Source: Lunularia cruciata (Eukaryota; Streptophyta; Marchantiopsida; Lunulariales; Lunulariaceae). From it: a stretch of 64,000 bases of DNA. The position numbers and the translations under genes are program-made. Below, piece after piece: positions 21,981-32,811 of the stretch; within the stretch, counting starts at the first letter, position 1; each line of letters starts with the position of its first letter. The notes under the pieces were generated by a model that was given only the letters and a program-made list of their open reading frames with translations, had not been told where the DNA came from and did no database searches. The stretch lies in assembly GCA_948567375.1 (NCBI GenBank), contig OX419757.1, positions 11,036,001 to 11,100,000 of the forward strand, in the 5' to 3' direction.

Positions 21981-22766
21981 GGTCTCTCTACCTTCTATGG
22001 TACATCTTCAACTTATCATGGTTAATCCTATCAAAGTGTCTTCCTCCCAACTCCTTGAGATCATAGGTGTAATTGCCCCACACCTTCTCCTCTATGAAAG
22101 GTCCAAAGTACTTAGGCAAAAACTTCTTTTGCTCTCTCTTGAATCAAATGGAATCAAACAACATTACCCAATCACCTTCCTTGAAAGGCTCCACCTTCTT
22201 CTTGCCTTGCCTCTTGTCATAGCTCTCCTTTTGTTTCCTTTGGGCTTGCTCCACTTGAACCATAGCAACTGCTCTTGCCTCTTCCAACTCCATGAGTTGA
22301 TCCTTCCTTGACTTCTCTGCATCACCTCCTTGTGCTTTCTTCAATCTCCTATGAATGCTTTGGAAGGTAGGAAGATCAAAGTGAATACGTAAGGTAGACT
22401 CAATACCATACACCAATTGAAATGGAGAATATCCGGTGGAAGTCTTCATGGTTGTCCTATACTCCCATAAAACTGCATGAATCCTCTTGTCCGAATGATG
22501 TTTAGCCCCCTCCATTTCTGCATCTTTGGCCAACATCATGCACAAGGTCTGATTGGTTCTCTCTGCCAAGCCATTGGAATTTGGCTTATAGGATGTAGTT
22601 ACTCTATGTGTGATAGAGAAATGTCGTAGCATGGTTGTAGTAATGCTTCCTGTAAACTCTCCTCCTCTATCAGAAACCAACTCCAAAGGGCATCCAAACC
22701 TAGTGATAATGCGTTCATAAAGAAATCTCCCAACTTCATCTTCATTCTTTTCCCTCAATGGTCTAG
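21981..22766 (-). pseudogene. Element C integrase, C-terminal half
   Basis: Read from 22766 down. LVSDRGGEFTGS carries the second catalytic Asp and NSNGLAERTN the Glu. The RRLKKAQGGD linker follows, then a stop at about 22144 where CGA of element A (SIRFK) has become TGA. After it the frame continues through GPFI.EKVWGNYTYDL and LKELGGR to a stop near 21995. No chromodomain. The N-terminal half lies beyond solo LTR D. Confidence 0.88.
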
Positions 22767-25700
22767 TGTCACAACCCGGCAAATATCACTTTTGCGGTAA
22801 TCGGGTAAGTAAAGTTCGTTCCCGCAGAGATACGAGTCAGAAATGTCCAAATACAAAGCAAAGTAACAATTTCACTTCTTGTTGGTTGCGTCTTTAATCT
22901 CCAGGTAGAAACCACACCCAGAAGAGAGTAACAAGCACGGACTCGCAGTCTTGTCACAAATTCACACTCCTTAATCACAACTCCATCAAATCTTTCCAAA
23001 CAATCTTGATTGTGATGATTCAGACTCTCCCGAAAACGGCACTTCACTGCAAAACGACTTCACCTCAAAATTGTGTTCCACCCTTCCACTGAAGGCACAA
23101 CTTCCTCGATCAAAATTGCTTCACATCAACTTCGCACTGCACTCACAAATGCAGAATACTACCAACACTACAATTCCTCTCAGATCTATCAAGGCATTGC
23201 TTTGATTGCACTTCACTTAGGATCAAACACACAGAATGAAGATCAAGGCTGTGGAATCCAACATCCAACAAGCACTCTGACTTGCACTTCGAATTTCTCC
23301 AAACATTCACAAACACAATTGCAAAGTTGATACTCGGAATCAAGCTCAAGCGACGAGCACTGCTTCACAGCACTTCGCTTTATCTATTCTCAGAAATAAT
23401 GAGCACTGAACAACAATTTCCTGCGCATGCCACTCTTAAATAGTGAAGCAATCGACAGTTCTAACAACTATACCGTTCTACAACAACTGTTCTAACCTGC
23501 AGATCCGAAATGACAATGCACCTCTTCATATCTTCCCCTTCAAATCTCAAATCGATTACTAATCCGATCCGATGTCTACTTCTTCCTCGGCTTTCAAACC
23601 CGAACCTGAAGTAATCTTACTTCCTACTATTCTGTCCTCGGGTTTCACAACTCCTACATCTTCTACCAGATCCAGCAATTCTCTTTCCTAATCTGAAATT
23701 GCACTAGTGGGTAATCTATCTAACTCTTCATCTTTCGACCCACTCTTCTCTACTATCACAAAGGGCAACTCCGAAGACATTTGATCCCGATGTTATCTAC
23801 ATCGGGTTTTGCTTTAACATCCTGCCGAAGCTTTTCTAACTCTATTCTTACTAAGTCTAATCTAATCGCGATATTGTCTTCTACTTCTAAGATCTTCCTA
23901 TCTACACGAGTTCTCAATTTAATCAACAAGACATTCAAATCTGTATCTTTCGCTTGCCTTCGCCTTGTCTCCTATACCAACAGCTTCAACTCGTGCAGAC
24001 GCGCTTCTTCAATTCAAACGCTGGCTTCTGTACTTAACATCGCGTTTACCCTGAGGACTATCTCTTGCAATGGCTCTAATCTTGTCTTCCTTTCTTGTTC
24101 CCGATCTGCAAGCCATTCTTCTCTGTACATCGCCAATTCTTCTTCGAATTCGGCCTTCACCGCGTCTTTCTCTTTCTCCTTCTGTGCAACCTTCTCTTCC
24201 TGATTACAAAGTAAGTCTTGTAATCTCTCTTCTTCTCCATATCTTGCAGCCAACTCTCGCTGCCAGAGTTGCTTCTTCTCCTCCATACTCTCCATCACTT
24301 GATCGAGCTCTTGATCCTTTGATGCTACTCTCGCCATAGCATGGATGAGCTCTACTCTTGAATCAGCAAACTGCTGCTTCAAGATTTCAAATTCAGCTAC
24401 TTGTCTCTCCCTTACGACGTCACTCTTCCTCGCAAGATCCTCTCGATAGCTCACTTCTCTCTTCAGGTCTTTGATTACCTGACTTCTCTCCACTGCTTCC
24501 GCTTGCAGTACTTCTCTCTCCTTCTCACCTCGGGTTATACTCTTCTTCAACTCCGAGTTTTCGTCTTCTAATCTCGATACCACCTGCAATACAGTCTTTA
24601 CCTCTGGACAAGTCGACTGCATCTCCTTCTTCTTCTTCTCCAACTTCACCAACAGTGGGCATACTACCATCTGCAGGTAATCTACTCCATTACTGATACC
24701 TTCGTCCTCCCGCGGAGTAGTCTCTCTTCTTTCTTCGTGTTCTCCCGATACTCGCCTTCTTCTCTGGAGTCTTTGTATCGGAATTGATGCCTCACTGCCC
24801 GAGCTTCCTTCTACCTCTTCCTTCACTCTACTTGGTCCCGCTTCACCCTTCGCCTTACGTCTCAAGCAAATTCCTCGCTGTACTGCGATCTTCTTCTCCT
24901 CGAGCACCGGTACTTTGTCTTCCAGCACCGCATTGTCTTCGGCTTTTACGTCGGCTTGAATTTCTTCTTCGTATTCTTCAGGTGCTGGTGCCGAGGTCAT
25001 TTCTCCACCGTCTTCACTGTCACTGCTTGTATCTCCACTCTGCAATGTCAGCTCAGGTTCCTCCTCACGTTCCGAGTCCTCCGTCTTGAGCTAGGCTTTG
25101 CCTTCTGAGTCTTCATCTTCCGACTCAATCACCACCATTCCTCGCCTCGGGTTATTTTTCTGCATCTGCTTGCCGAGTTCTCTTCTTCGTCGGGGTACTT
25201 TCAACGACCTCCACGTTCTTCCCTGTCTTTGCGTAGTAATCGTCTGCGCTCCGGATTTGGAGAATGTATTGCTGCTCCTCTGCGTCAACTTCTCTTCTCA
25301 AATCAGGATGGAAATGAGACACCATTCGATTACGCTCAGCCACATTGAGCAGATTTAACCCGAGGTAAAAGTGGGCTGCAAATGGTACGATGTAGTGTGG
25401 AGGCGACTTATCTCGCAGATTCCACACCATCTGCCTCATTCTTCTGTGAAAGCACCATGCCCAATTTATCGGTTCTCTTGCAAATAACTTGTGAAAGAAC
25501 ACCGCTTGGTGTTTCATCACATAGGTAGTTCTCTCCGGCTTCAGGAGGGCCATTAGTGCACTCACAATTCCCCTCCTCAATGGGTCCTTATTACTCTCAA
25601 CTTTATACCCATTCTTCGTCCTCTTTGACGAGAAGGCTTCTCTCACCTCCTGCATTTCTTGAGCTATCTCTCCTTTCCCCAAGAACGTGGCCCCCTGCTC

Positions 25701-26515
25701 AAAGCCTACCTCCTTCCCGAGTACGAGTCTCCAATCCGACTCTGTCTAGCGAGCCGGATTTCCTCTCTTCCCTTCTTCCTCGGGACCATTGAGACATTTA
25801 CTCTCGATGATTTCTGTCATGAATCCTGGAAAACTTACGTTCCAATTCCATGCCAGAAAGGTGATCCGAAGTCGGCTCAAGACTTTGATCCTTGCTACTA
25901 CATCTAATCTCCAAATTGCATGATTTCTCACTACAAATTTGGAGTTCTTCTTCCCTCCTCCCATCTCTTCTACTTTCTTTCGGTCTCTCGACTTCTCTCT
26001 CTCGACTTCTCCCTTACACACTAACACGAGTCCAATGCTATGTCCCTTTCCCCGATCACCTGCAAGACGACTCCTCAACGGCGAAGGAAAATTGCTCGAC
26101 ATTTTGTCGTTGCAATTTTGATTTTTATAGAGTTGCACTTCTTCGTCTTCCGTCACTTTGAGTTTCCACCGAGAAATCACACCTCCTGCATGCCCCTGTC
26201 ATTGTCGCCCCACCTTTGCGTGTATTAGCCGCCAATTTTGAAACAACCCCTTCTTGAATTTCTCGCCCCGACGAAAGGTTGTTAGACTGTCTTTGCCTCG
26301 GGTTGAGCTCCCCCCGATCCGAAGACAATTTACTTCGTATCGTATGCTGACACGGCATTTCAGAGTACTTCGCCTTATGACCCGAGGTCACTTTACTTTG
26401 GGTTTCACCCCGAAGACAGTTTTCTTCATCTTCTTCGGCCAAACAGGCGCAATCCGACTTCTCTATACACTTATTCTGCTTTATTTTGAAAAAAACAAAA
26501 AATGTGGCCACCACA
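22767..26515 (-). mobile_element. D: solo giant LTR (family 2, E type)
   Basis: D is 3749 bp. On the minus strand it starts TGTGGTGGCC and ends GGTTGTGACA. The perfect TSD tctag is at 22762-22766 and 26516-26520. It is the innermost insertion of the stack, inside the integrase of C. It carries a full-span LTR ORF most similar to that of E. 22767-23558 is the non-coding tail and 26103-26515 the promoter region. Confidence 0.94.
23559..26102 (-). pseudogene. LTR-borne coiled-coil protein gene, copy in solo LTR D
   Basis: ATG at 26102 (MSSNFPSPLRSR). The N-terminal domain has FLAWNWNVSFPGFM. A TAG at about 25746 replaces the Trp of RWTESDW. The frame then runs through SKRTKNGYKVES, MKHQAVFFHKLFAREPINWA, HYIVPFAAHFYLGLNLL and VSHFHPDLRREVDAEEQQ. 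It is lost near 25155. The acidic middle and coiled coil are open in 25045-24014 (343 codons), and the last block (RVDRKILEVEDNIAIRLDLV) in 23938-23756. The end, EVDIGSD-like, is at 23559. A nearly full-span gene in a solo LTR means the LTR alone carries promoter and ORF. It is not intact. Confidence 0.78.
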
Positions 26516-27181
26516 TCTAGCCTCAACCCACTTAGTAAGGTAATCAGTAACTACCACAATGTATCGATTGTTCCTTGGAGTTCTATTGAGAGGACCTACA
26601 AAATCAATTCCCCACTTCTCAAAAGGTCCTAGCAATGGAATTGATCTAAGTGGTGGATTGGATGTAGACTTTCTAGCAAAAGCTTGACAAACATGACAAG
26701 TTTTGCAATAATCAAGACAATCCTTAAAAATCCCTCTCCAATGGTAACCTGCATCTAGAATCTTGAAAGCAGTCACCTTTCCTACAAAGTGTCCTCCACA
26801 TACTAAACCTTCATGAAACTCCTTTATGAGTAGGATAGACTCTTCTTTACCCACTGCTCTTCGAAGTAGACCATCTGCTCCTTGGTGAAAAAGAATATCC
26901 TCCACCATTGTGTCAGGTCTAGATCTTGCTGCAAGGGCCTTCCTCTCCCTAGCATGCATCCCTTCTGGATAGTTACCTTTTGTCACAAAATCCACAATCT
27001 CCTTGTACTCCATTGGAACCTCTTGAGTGACTGAGATTGTCATGAGCTCCTCATCTGGGAAGGAATCATCCACTAGCTCATCTCCATCATGATCATAGGC
27101 TCTGGATAATAAATCAGCATTTGCATGTTTCTTTCCTGGCCTATCTTCAATGGTGTAGTCATACTCAGACAAGAGTATCAT
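26516..27181 (-). pseudogene. Element C end of RNase H and integrase N-terminal half
   Basis: Open from 27181 to solo LTR D. It contains YTIEDRPGKKHANADLLSR (end of RNase H) and the zinc-binding HHCC region (FHEGLVCGGH, CKTCHVC). The first part of the catalytic core follows, with KWGIDFVGPLNRTPRNNRYI. It is better preserved than the copy in A, with no stop before the insertion. Confidence 0.9.
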
Positions 27182-27189
27182 CCACCTTG

Positions 27190-28400
27190 CTAGTCTCCCT
27201 CAACATTAGGCTTGTTGAAGATGTACTTCAAAGCCTTGTGATCCGTGACAATGGTGGCTTTCCCTCCAATCAAGTAATGTCTAAACTTCTTGAGACCAAA
27301 GATCACTGCCAACCCTTCTCTCTCCGTGACAGAGTAGTTCTTCTCTGCTGAAACCATCTGCCTACTAGCATAAGCTATTGGAGGATCATGCCCATCTTGG
27401 TCTAATTGACTAAGAGTGCATCCTATAGCTACATTAGAAGCATCAGTGTAGAGGATGAAAGGCTTACTCCAATCAGGTTTAGCAAGAATTGGAGCTACAA
27501 CAAGGGATTGCTTGAGCTCCTCAAAAGCTTTGAGAGCCTCCTTGTCTTCCAAAATCACCATGTAATCTACACCCTTCTTCATGTAGATGGTCAATGCATA
27601 AGCCTTGTTGGAAAATGAGAAGATGAACCTCTTATAGTATCCAACCATCCCCAAGAATTGGTGTAACTTTGTTAAGCTTGAAGGGAATGGAAGGTCTGAG
27701 ATTTTCCTCACCTTCTCAAGATCAACTGCTATTCCATCCTTGGAGCTGATGTGCCCCAAAAGTAGACCTTCTTCACATCCAAAAATGCACTTCTCTGGGT
27801 TGAGTGATGCATTTGCCTCATCCAAGCGTTGCAAGACTTTGATTAGGTGTTCAAAGTGCTCTTCCTTGCTCCCATAGACACAAAAATCATCAATGAAGTC
27901 TCTCACAAATTTCCCAATGAAAGGTTCATGAACCGTTGGAATGTGGCTGGAGCATTGCAAAGCCCAAAAGGCATGACCTTGAAAGCGTAAGTTCCCCAAG
28001 GTGTGGTGAACATGGTGAGTTGTTGATGCTCTCGTGCAATCTTGATTTGGTTGTATCCACTATAACCATCTCCAAAACTGTACCTCTCATGACCTGCAAC
28101 CTCCTCCAAGATCTCATCAATGAATGGCAATGGGTAGTAGTCCTTCTTGGTAACAGCATTGAGCTTCTTGTAATCCACACATACCCGAAGCTTGCCATTC
28201 TTTTTCTTCTCAATGACAATTGGAGACACCCATTCTGAATTCTCCACCTCAGAGATAAATCCAGCCTCCTTGAGCTTATCAATCTCCTCCTTCACAACCA
28301 AAGATATTGGTGGGCTAATGCGACATTGCTTTTGGCGAACTGGTCTTGCATGTGACTCCACCTCTATCTTGTGCTCCTCCAAGGTGACTTCCTTCAAATC
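27190..28400 (-). pseudogene. Element C reverse transcriptase and RNase H
   Basis: RT begins with the PVRQKQCRISPPISLVVKEE region and EWVSPIVIEKKKNGKLRVCV. GYSGYNQI and MPFGLCNAPATFQRFM follow. After that a 13-bp deletion, flanked by gaac repeats (compare A near 2290-2306), shifts the frame at about 27925. In the new frame FVRDFIDDFCVYGS carries the catalytic Asp pair. LLGHISSKDGI, the RNase H FILYTDASNVAIG and YASRQMVSAEKNYS, and TDHKALKYIF come next. The frame ends at 27190 in NVEGD, next to a small deletion before RWMILLSEYDY. Confidence 0.9.
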
Positions 28401-28779
28401 CTTGTAACTAAAAGCAAACACATGGATGAACTTGCGGAAAATCTCCTCAAATCTCACCTTCTCCTCCTTGGTAACATTTGGACCATACTTGAGGGTAGCT
28501 AACCTTCTCTCTACCTCCTCAAGTGTAAATGGTGATTTGTCTAGGTCCTTCAAAACCTCTGGCTTAGGTGCAAAATCCATAACACACATTGGATATACAT
28601 CTGAATCAGATTTAGATTCATCCTCCTCCTTGGAAGTCTCCTCTTCCATGCTTGTGTCCACACCTGAAGCTCCTTCTTCAGAATCTGATTGCCAATAATC
28701 AGAATATGGGGTATCTGAATGTGAAGTGTTGGTGGTGTTAGTCACAGGAACAGTGACTCTATGGTTTGATGGCCCAATC

Positions 28780-29110
28780 CTCAAGTACCCTTTGTGCCAT
28801 CGATCAGTTGTGCATGCTGCTCTCAACCATGGCCTCCCAAGAAGTAAGTCATAGCTTGAATCCTTCAAGACTTGGAAAGTCATGAGATTTTGAACTCCCA
28901 TAATTGAAACTACCACCTTATCCATCACCCCTACTGGTCAAACTTGTTGCTTGTTTGCCATGCTCACCACAAATGTTGAAGGTCTTGAGGGTATCATACC
29001 TAACTTCTTCATCAACCTTTCTAACATGGCATTCACTGCTGATCCTCCATCAACCAATGCATCCTTGATGTTGTGACCATTCACTCTCACTTCAATCTTG
29101 GAGGCATATT
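28780..29110 (-). pseudogene. Element C aspartic protease
   Basis: The retropepsin-like region reads KDALVDGGSAVNAM, where the usual Asp-Ser/Thr-Gly is Asp-Gly-Gly. The YDLLLGRPWL segment is the second hallmark. Between them a TGA at about 28937 interrupts the frame; the context suggests a former CGA. An acidic Ser/Glu-rich linker (about 28580-28700) separates protease from RT. Confidence 0.8.
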
Positions 29111-30549
29111 CACAAGCCTCCCATGGTGTTGGCTTGGCATCCACCACCCCCATTGATACTGGAACTTTTGCCTTCTTCTTCTTGCTCCTTGTAGAACTCA
29201 AACCACCTCTAAGCTCCTTTCTCAAGGTAGGGTTCAAAGCAATTAATTGGCCCACTGTGATGTTAGCCTTGTGACTACCAACATCCTCCAACACATTGTA
29301 GTTCCATTGTTGCTTTGAGATCAAGAAGTCCTCCATCCCCAACTTCTTCCTTGGAGTCTTTGTTGTTGATGGTGTTGAGGTGCGAGTGCTCCTAGTAGAC
29401 ATAGGAGTATCCTTGCTTGAAGTAAATCCTTGAGAAGAGTGAACATCCTCTACAAAACGAGCTCTCTTCTTCTCTTGTGCCAAAAGCTCCAAATTAAGAC
29501 CCTTGGAGTTTGAGCACTCTCCCTTCTCATACTTGCTCTCAACCACATCTATGGATGTTATCCCCTTACCTTTGTTGGGATTAGGAGCCACTTGGGTTTC
29601 ACTACCTCCCTCTTTCCCTCTATTGGCTCTCACATAACCCCTTCCTCCATGGTAAGTGGAATTTGGGCAATTCCTTTGGATATGGCCTCTTCCTCCACAA
29701 CCAAAACAATTTCTATCATTGAAATTGTCGGCTGCTTGGCCTCCTCTATATGGATAGTTTCCATAACTCCTAGGCCCTCTCCCTACATTCTGATCCACCT
29801 CTCTCTTCTCCCATAGTTGTACTACATTGATCTTGAGATCCGCAAGTTGTTATGTGATGGTTTGGAGTGGATCTTTTGGTGGAGGTGCAAGAACTGGAGC
29901 AACTACTACTTGCGGTGCAACCCTTGTCACCAAAGTATCAGAAGTTCCACCATACTTGTAGCCTTGAGGAGGATGCACAACCTCCTTCACCACCAAATCA
30001 CTCTCATCCCCTTCCAAACTCTCCTCCATACGAATTGCGATCTTGATAGCTTCAACCTTGGAAGAAGGTTTCTCATATCTCACCTTGCTTCTAATTTGTG
30101 GTCTCAATCCTCCCACACAATTCTTGGTGAGCATGGCCCCTATGTCAATCATTGTAGTCTCCACATCATCTCCACCCTTCCTCAACACTATGCAAAATCT
30201 GGACTCCAACTTTTCCACTCTTTCCACATAGACTCTCACTTTCTCTCCATCTCCTTGCTTGAGAAATGTAACCTCACTCATCAATCTCTCATAACTCTCA
30301 TCAGGAAGAAAGTTCTCAATGAGTGCTGAAGTCAAAGTCTCCCAAGACTCCTCTTCCCCCTCTCTCCTCTCTCTTTTGGTATTTTGACTCATACCATGTA
30401 AGTGCTGCATCCTCAAAGAAATCTGGTAATAATGAGGCCCACTCATTCTTCCTCCTCTCATTGTTTCCTATGCAAGCTCTCTTGAAGTCTCTCACAAAGG
30501 CCTCCTTATCTTCTCCATCCTTGCCAAAGAAAACCGGAAGTTTCCCCAT
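29111..30549 (-). pseudogene. Element C gag, frameshifted
   Basis: ATG at 30549 (MGKLPVFFGKDGEDKEAF). A one-base change near 30360 shifts the frame after the YESKYQKRE segment. The capsid-like part continues in 30461-29850 (SYERLMSEVTFLKQG, VRVYVERVEKLESRF). The stop near 29850 is an in-frame codon change in the ITKQLADLK region of A. The nucleocapsid in 29798 onwards has one good knuckle, CFGCGGRGHIQRNC, then a basic linker and the KKLGMEDFLIS region leading into the protease. Confidence 0.87.
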
Positions 30550-30781
30550 CTTAACCCCTCACTATCTTTCTTTTCTCTCAATTTTTTTTTCTTTTTTTTT
30601 TCTCTCACTCTATTACTAATAAAGTATATACATGACTAACACCATCTGAGAATAATCCACTCTAGGGAACACAAAAGGTTCAGGTTGCTCCAAGATTTCT
30701 ATAGCATATCAAATCCTAGAGTGCATATTAATCTAACTCTCATGGATAGTTTATCCATAAGTTGAAAGATTATCTCCATCA

Positions 30782-31279
30782 CTAATCTTGAAAACTAGCT
30801 GATGAAGGTGGTAGTATTTCTGTAGCTGTACTAAGACTCTCTCCAAGATCCTTCACCAAAGTTTCCAAAAGTGCTTTTACTCCACTACACTCATGTCCTT
30901 TTGGAAGTCCTTCAACTCCACAAACCTCACACAACTCCTTGGTCTTAGATCTTCTCCCTCCCAATCTTGGTGAAGAAGGTCTAACATGCAAACCCAAGTC
31001 AAGTAAGCCTCTCCTTTCCCTCAATCTCTTGCTCTCAAAGGTCAATGGACATGAACTTGCCTTATGTCCCTTCTCTCTACATAGAAAGCACTTAGACTCA
31101 CTCTTTCCTCCAAGTGGTGTAGGTTTTTGGATCCTCTCAACACTCTCTTCAAATTCTATTGTAAATTCTCTTTTCCTCAAATCCACCCCTACAATCACCT
31201 CAAACCCTTGGGGAACCTTGCATAATCTCAATTTCCACTCTTGATGACCCTCCATGTTCTCCAAGATGAATCTAAACAC
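30782..31279 (-). CDS. Element C leader ORF: zinc-finger protein upstream of gag
   Basis: This is an uninterrupted 165-codon frame between the primer site and gag, beginning MFRFILENMEGHQEWKLR. A CX2CX4HX4C knuckle (CFLCREKGHKASSC) lies at about residues 66-79. A second Cys/His cluster (CEVCGVEGLPKGHEC) follows at about 116-130, then an acidic Leu/Ser-rich tail. A frameshifted copy is in A at 469-846. Leader ORFs before gag are known in Ogre-type plant elements, but I do not recognise this protein. It may bind element RNA. The internal Met at residue 9 is an alternative start, as in A. Confidence 0.65.
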   Translation of the reverse strand: MFRFILENMEGHQEWKLRLCKVPQGFEVIVGVDLRKREFTIEFEESVERIQKPTPLGGKSESKCFLCREKGHKASSCPLTFESKRLRERRGLLDLGLHVRPSSPRLGGRRSKTKELCEVCGVEGLPKGHECSGVKALLETLVKDLGESLSTATEILPPSSASFQD

Positions 31280-32119
31280 TCAAACATGCTTTTTGTTGAT
31301 CTCAAACTTCTCATGCATGAGATCCCCACTCTGCAGAATTGACCCTTCCTCACAATGTCACTCAAATCTCCCAACCAATATGTCACAGTCCTCTGAAATT
31401 TTTCACACCTGATCACAACTCTAGGGCGTCCTTCCTTGCAAAATTTCAGATCTTTTCATTGAGTCATTTGGCCTAGACACCTTTCTATTCAGCACCCATA
31501 TTTCAGATTTGGTCTGAAAACCACCCCCCTCACTTCAAAAACTCATAACTCTTTGTGGAAGAACAATCTCTCTCTAATTTTTGTGGCAGCAGGTAGGATA
31601 CAATGCACTGAATTTTCTTAAAGAAAATTTTTTAGGACAATTCACTGAAAATTGAAGAAATGGCAGACTCTGTACAATTTTCCAAAGAGCATGTAGTTGC
31701 GGGAGCACTTTACCCTATCAACTTTCAAAAATTCTAGCCCAGTGCGCATAGAAGCTCTCTCAATAATTTCAACTGTGCTTACTGAAAAATAACCCAAGCT
31801 ATCATGTGTAGAAATCTCAAGTCCAGATCTCAAACTTGAGATTTTGCCCAAAATCACCTTAATCCCCAAAATCTGGAATCCACCTCACACAATCTCTCCA
31901 ATTCCTCTCATGTGTACAAGATGTACAAAATCACCTCAAAGACATCATAATGAACTACAGGGTAAACAAATCGATCTTGGTTCTCTAACATAAGTTCAGC
32001 CCTCTCCTCTCCTAATGTTCTCTCCAAGTGAGCTCTCATAACCTCCTTCTGCCTAATGTAGAATTGGACGCGGAACATTATCTTGCCTTCTAGAGAGGTC
32101 CCGGCAACGGAACCAAAAA
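31280..32119 (-). other. Element C leader with primer binding site
   Basis: This is about 840 bp between 5' LTR and leader ORF. The primer site at 32099-32115 reads TGGTTCCGTTGCCGGGA on the minus strand. It resembles the tRNA-Asp site of family 2, differing at two positions near the acceptor end. It may be a decayed Asp site or another tRNA. The rest shows no gene; the part up to 31727 aligns with positions 1-468 of the window. Confidence 0.7.
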
Positions 32120-32811
32120 TGTGAACTGGCCTGTCTCTCACTCAGGATGAACCTCTGATGGCTATTATGGTAGCGCACCATGGACTAAGAAGGCAAGGAA
32201 TCCCAACTCCATCATACTCCTCCAAGGCTAACACTCCAAGACTCAAGACATTGCTCACTAGAGAACTCAATGAGAGAGAGATAGTTGCAAATGAAAGGAT
32301 GATGAGTACCTCCTCACCCCTTGTTTATATAGTGGTGAAATAGTTACATACCAAAGTTGCTAATTACCGTAGTAACTCAAGTTACTAGACTAAAAGTCAA
32401 GTAAAGTCAAAAAGCAGAAAGGAATATCCATTCACATGGGCATATTCCCCTAAGCATGTGATCTTATCTTGACCCAACCACTAAGTCAAGGATTCCTTCA
32501 CATGGGCTATCCTTGGACTAAAGAAGAATCCAAAACAAAAAGGTTTGCGAGCCCAAGAGTTCTCAACTCTTTCCTCAAAGCCAAACACCTAGGAATAATA
32601 CCAAGTCAACACACTAAAATCCAAAATAGTGGTGCTCATCTTTTCTACTTCCTCTAAAGTAAGGTCCCCTCTATCTTAGCTATGACTAACTTTAGCTAAC
32701 CATGACTAATATAGAACCATCCTTTATCTCTATATAAATAATATCTCTTAAGTACTTGTAATACCAAGCTAAATATCACAATACCACACACATGCACAAA
32801 TGAGTGTTACA
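32120..32811 (-). repeat. 5' LTR of element C
   Basis: 692 bp, starting TGTAACACTC and ending CAGTTCACA on the minus strand. It is immediately followed by the primer site region. Its right flank gtac repeats the left flank of the 3' LTR. Confidence 0.93.
32321..32334 (-). promoter_or_regulatory. Candidate TATA box in C 5' LTR
   Basis: The minus-strand cactatataaacaa lies about 480 bp into the LTR. The match to a plant TATA box is strong and it is also present in the 3' LTR of C. A weaker ttatatag lies nearer the LTR start. Assigned by motif only. Confidence 0.5.

Larger units (their letters stand above)
21248..32811 (-). mobile_element. Element C: full-length family-1 gypsy element
   Basis: C lies on the minus strand inside gag of E. 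LTRs of 692 bp each are at 21248-21939 (3') and 32120-32811 (5'). The duplicated target is gtac (21244-21247 and 32812-32815); a fifth base may have mutated. The primer site is at 32099-32115 and the purine tract at 21940-21952. The two LTRs differ at about 15 positions by eye, 13 of them transitions. Solo LTR D interrupts the integrase. Among the LTR pairs sampled here it has the fewest LTR differences. Confidence 0.93.

Noticed and set aside
32469-32657. 62-codon frame (MTQPLSQGFLHMG...) recurring in all family-1 LTRs
   Set aside because: It recurs because the LTR recurs. It is antisense to the LTR direction in part, short, and shows no domain or frame conservation beyond DNA identity.
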